Assembly: GCA_902475375.1 (NCBI GenBank)
Contig: CABRZC010000104.1
Location: 1 to 6,639, forward strand
Source: an uncultured Collinsella sp.
Lineage (GTDB): Bacteria; Actinomycetota; Coriobacteriia; Coriobacteriales; Coriobacteriaceae
Direction: 5' to 3'
Length of the DNA stretch: 6,639 nt
The notes under the pieces were generated by a model. That model saw only the letters and a list, made by a program, of their open reading frames with translations, did not search any database and had not been told where the DNA came from. The position numbers and the translations under genes are program-made. This document shows, piece by piece, positions 4,138-6,639 of the stretch (position 1 is its first letter; each line of letters begins with the position of its first letter).

Positions 4138-6540
4138 CTATTTCGTCTTGCCGGTAATGAGCGTCTTAAGGCCTAGGCCGATCAGACCCAAGCCCATGCG
4201 CACGCGGCCGGGGCGATGGCGCTCAATGGCCTTGGCTTTGCCAGCGGGCTTCTTGTGACACGCGTTGTTCTCGGGGGTTGTTGTGGGTGCCTGAGGTTGG
4301 ACTGCGGGAGCAGGTTCGGGCTCGATAACAGTCGCTTGGACCTTCTGGACCTCGGGAGCGGCCGGCTGCGGCTCGGGCTCAGGCTGGGATACGAGCGCGG
4401 GTTCTGCCTCGGTGTCGGCTTCGGCGTTGCGATACGCGCGCTCCAGCAGAGCTTCCTGCGAGTTGAAGGGTTTCTCGTCCTCTTTGCGCTCCACCGGAAC
4501 CCAGGTGCCGTCACTCGTCAGGCTGCGTGCCTTCACGTTGTCGCGCAGCTGCATGCCCATGTACTCGTGCACTAGGGCGCGGCAGGTGGGGTCGAGCACG
4601 GGGAAGGCGATCTCCACGCGGTGCTCGGTGTTGCGCGTCATCATGTCTGCCGAGCTCAGGTAGATCATGTCCGAGTCCACGCCAAAGGCATAGACGCGCG
4701 CATGCTCCAAAAAGCGTCCGACGATGGAGCGCACGTGCACGTTCTCGGTCTTGCCCGGAACACCGGGCTTGAGACACGAGATGCCGCGGATGATCATGTC
4801 CACGCGCACACCGGCACACGATGCCTCGGCGATCTTATCGATAACCTCGCGGTCGGTCAGCGAGTTGAGCTTAAAGAACACGCGGGCGGGCTCGCCGACA
4901 AGGGCGCGCTGGATCTCGCGGTCCAGGCCGCGCATGATGAGCGGTTTCAGTCCGACGGGCGCCACGCCCAGGAAGCGATAATCGCCGCGCAGGTTGCCCA
5001 GCGACAGGTTGCGGAAGAACAGGTTGGCGTCCTCGCCGATACCGGGATGGGCGGTCATGAGCATAAAGTCACTGTAGAGCTTGGCCGTCTTCTCGTTAAA
5101 GTTGCCGGTGCCCAACAGCGTGAGACGGGTAAGTGCCATGCCCTCGCGATAGGTGAGCTGGCAGATCTTGGAGTGGCACTTAAAGCCCTCGGAGCCGTAG
5201 ATAACGGTGCAGCCGGCCTCTTCCAGACGCTCGGCCCACTCGATGTTGTTCTGCTCGTCAAAGCGTGCGCGGAGCTCCATGAGCACCGTGACCTCTTTGC
5301 CGTTTTCGGCAGCATCGATGAGCGACTCGCACAGGCGGCTTTGTTTGGCCACGCGGTAGAGTGTGATGCGCAGCGAGATGCACTCGGGGTCGTAGGCTGC
5401 TTCGTGCACCAGGTCCAGGAACGGATTCATGGCCTCGTAGGGATAAAAGAGCAGCTTGTCGTGCTGCAGCACCTGCTCGCGGATGGAACGGGACATGTCG
5501 ATGGTGGGGTTGGGCTGCGGCTTAAACGGCGTAAAGAGCAGCTCATTGCGTAGGTGCTCGGGAATCTTGCCCTCAATGCCAAAGACGTAGCCCAGGTCAA
5601 GGGGGATATCGCAGGTAAAGACCGAGCGGCGAGAAAGCTCGAGCGCCTTGCGGATGGTCTTGAGCGTTGCCTTCTCGAGCGAGCCCGATACGGCGAGCAC
5701 CACCGGCTGCAGGCGCAGGCGCTTCTTGAGGATGCGCTTCATGTGCTGGCGGTAATCCTCTTCCTCCTCGACGCCCTCGCCGTCCGGGTCGATATCGGCA
5801 TTGCGGGTGACGCGGATCAGCGCGCGATCCAGCGGCTTATAGGAGCCAAAGCAGCTGTCCAGGCAGGCGAGGACGACGTCCTCGAGCAAGATGTAGGAGT
5901 AGGTGCCGGTGGGCGAGGGGACCTCGACCACACGGTTCATCGAGGCGGGAATCTCGATAAGGCCCAGCAGGCTCTCCTCGTCGGTGACGCCGTCCAGGCC
6001 ACAAGCCAGATAGAGTGCGCCGTTGCGCAGGTTGGGGAAGGGATGGCGCGGGTCAATGACCAACGGCGAGATGACCGGCGACACGTAGGCTTGGAAGTAG
6101 CGGGTTACGAAGGTGCGCTCCTCGGGCGTAAGCGAATCGATGCGGGCGCGGTGAACGCCCAGAGCGTCGAGCTTGTCCTCGATGCTCTTAAAGATGGACT
6201 CCCAACGGGTAAGGAGCCCGGGCAGCTCCGCCATGACAGCATCGACCTGTTCGGAGGCGGTCATATTGCTCTTGTTGTCGACAGGCTGTTTTTTGAGCTC
6301 TGCGAGATCGGACAGGCCGCCCACACGCACCATGAGAAACTCGTCGAGGTTAGACTCGAAAATCGACACGAACTTTAGACGCTCGAACAGCGGAACGGTT
6401 TCGTCGAAGGCTTCGTCAAGCACGCGGTTGTCAAAGCGCAGCCAGCTAAGCTCTCGGTTTTGCGTGTACGAGAAGTCGCGCGGCGGCTTGCGCAGCTTAG
6501 CGGCCTTTTGTTTCTTTTCGATTTTGCTCGGCATATGCAT
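4138..6540 (-). CDS. ppk1: Polyphosphate kinase 1 with extended C-terminal tail
   Basis: An 800-residue PPK1, which reversibly polymerises the gamma-phosphate of ATP into polyphosphate. The core follows the family from about residue 23 to 685. NRELSWLRF with NRVLDEA (28-44) and SNLDEF (63-68) mark the N domain; HPFPNLRNGALYL (166-178) belongs to the head domain. MELRARFDEQNNIEWA (421-436), FKCHSKI (453-459) with His456 as the phosphorylated histidine (E. coli His435 equivalent), GTGNFNEKTAKLYSDF (477-492) and FLEHARVYAF (610-619) with the second conserved His613 cover the two C-terminal catalytic domains. Beyond about 686 comes a tail: a Pro/Glu/Gln/Ala-rich linker (about 713-757), a basic stretch (763-781) and a Gly/Leu-rich hydrophobic end. 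E. coli PPK has 688 residues. Translation could instead start at the ATG at 6534, better spaced from a weak GGA. It is the first gene of its own transcript. Confidence 0.97.
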   Translation of the reverse strand: MHMPSKIEKKQKAAKLRKPPRDFSYTQNRELSWLRFDNRVLDEAFDETVPLFERLKFVSIFESNLDEFLMVRVGGLSDLAELKKQPVDNKSNMTASEQVDAVMAELPGLLTRWESIFKSIEDKLDALGVHRARIDSLTPEERTFVTRYFQAYVSPVISPLVIDPRHPFPNLRNGALYLACGLDGVTDEESLLGLIEIPASMNRVVEVPSPTGTYSYILLEDVVLACLDSCFGSYKPLDRALIRVTRNADIDPDGEGVEEEEDYRQHMKRILKKRLRLQPVVLAVSGSLEKATLKTIRKALELSRRSVFTCDIPLDLGYVFGIEGKIPEHLRNELLFTPFKPQPNPTIDMSRSIREQVLQHDKLLFYPYEAMNPFLDLVHEAAYDPECISLRITLYRVAKQSRLCESLIDAAENGKEVTVLMELRARFDEQNNIEWAERLEEAGCTVIYGSEGFKCHSKICQLTYREGMALTRLTLLGTGNFNEKTAKLYSDFMLMTAHPGIGEDANLFFRNLSLGNLRGDYRFLGVAPVGLKPLIMRGLDREIQRALVGEPARVFFKLNSLTDREVIDKIAEASCAGVRVDMIIRGISCLKPGVPGKTENVHVRSIVGRFLEHARVYAFGVDSDMIYLSSADMMTRNTEHRVEIAFPVLDPTCRALVHEYMGMQLRDNVKARSLTSDGTWVPVERKEDEKPFNSQEALLERAYRNAEADTEAEPALVSQPEPEPQPAAPEVQKVQATVIEPEPAPAVQPQAPTTTPENNACHKKPAGKAKAIERHRPGRVRMGLGLIGLGLKTLITGKTK

Positions 6541-6551
6541 CTGTCCGTTCA

Positions 6552-6566
6552 GTCCCCGCAGGGGAC
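6552..6566. promoter_or_regulatory. Dyad in the ppk1 leader, candidate operator or hairpin
   Basis: GTCCCC and GGGGAC are perfect 6-bp inverted copies with a 3-base spacer. The dyad lies between the -10-like box and the ppk1 start codon, over or just after the expected transcription start. It could be a regulator site or a short 5' hairpin close to the weak ribosome binding site. Confidence 0.45.
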
Positions 6567-6569
6567 GGT

Positions 6570-6598
6570 AGCCTAACTCTAATTCACTATTGTCTCAA
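6570..6598 (-). promoter_or_regulatory. Probable ppk1 promoter
   Basis: TTGAGA (6593-6598), one mismatch from the -35 consensus TTGACA, stands exactly 17 bases before TAGGCT (6570-6575). The latter keeps the TA and final T of a -10 box but is otherwise weak. The local sequence is A/T-richer than its surroundings. A weak -10 with a good -35 would suit a promoter that depends on an activator. Confidence 0.45.
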
Positions 6599-6639
6599 TT
6601 TAGTCGACCGCCGGCACGGACGTATCGCGTGAACGGTAT

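Noticed and set aside
4621..6378. Two long plus-strand open frames back to back (4621-5553 and 5554-6378) opposite ppk1
   Set aside because: They share codon boundaries with ppk1 on the other strand. In that register a stop needs a sense TTA, CTA or TCA codon, which is rare in GC-rich genes, so the frame stays open by chance. They show no family motif, whereas ppk1 is unmistakable.

Overview
The window looks like ordinary chromosome from a GC-rich, Gram-positive-type anaerobe. The gene set, codon use and style of intergenic repeats suggest an actinobacterium of the Coriobacteriia (Collinsella-like). That placement is recognition from memory, not a search result. All five protein genes lie on the minus strand, so transcription runs from the right end to the left. 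I see no tRNA, rRNA, CRISPR array, transposase, recombinase or phage gene.

From right to left (5' to 3' for the genes): a leader at 6541-6639 carries a promoter-like pair of hexamers and a short perfect dyad. It precedes ppk1 (polyphosphate kinase 1, 4138-6540), which has an unusual C-terminal tail of about 115 residues. A strong hairpin terminator (4084-4127) separates ppk1 from an RlmD/TrmA-family RNA m5U methyltransferase (2723-4036) with complete [4Fe-4S], SAM and catalytic motifs. A long imperfect palindrome ending in a T run (2629-2687) probably ends that transcript. A DJ-1/PfpI-family gene (2002-2544) and a Maf nucleotide pyrophosphatase gene (1424-2005) follow. They overlap by four bases (ATGA) and probably form a translationally coupled pair, with a candidate operator dyad in their leader. 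A further hairpin (1393-1415) separates them from a P1-family (DmpA/NylC-like) self-processing peptidase gene (320-1322 region).

Functionally these are housekeeping and stress genes: polyphosphate storage, rRNA/tRNA base methylation, nucleotide-pool cleansing (Maf), a DJ-1-type protein, and an aminopeptidase/amidase. They do not form one known pathway. The two-gene DJ-1/Maf unit is the only clear operon.

The 320 bases left of the peptidase gene are the most unusual part. They hold two copies, in opposite orientation, of a hairpin element (about 11-73 and 208-271). Their stems differ only by paired compensatory changes. The second copy sits inside a perfect 29-bp inverted repeat (184-212 / 280-308) that starts 12 bases after the peptidase stop codon. 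I do not recognise this element by name. I found no convincing new multi-gene system in the window.
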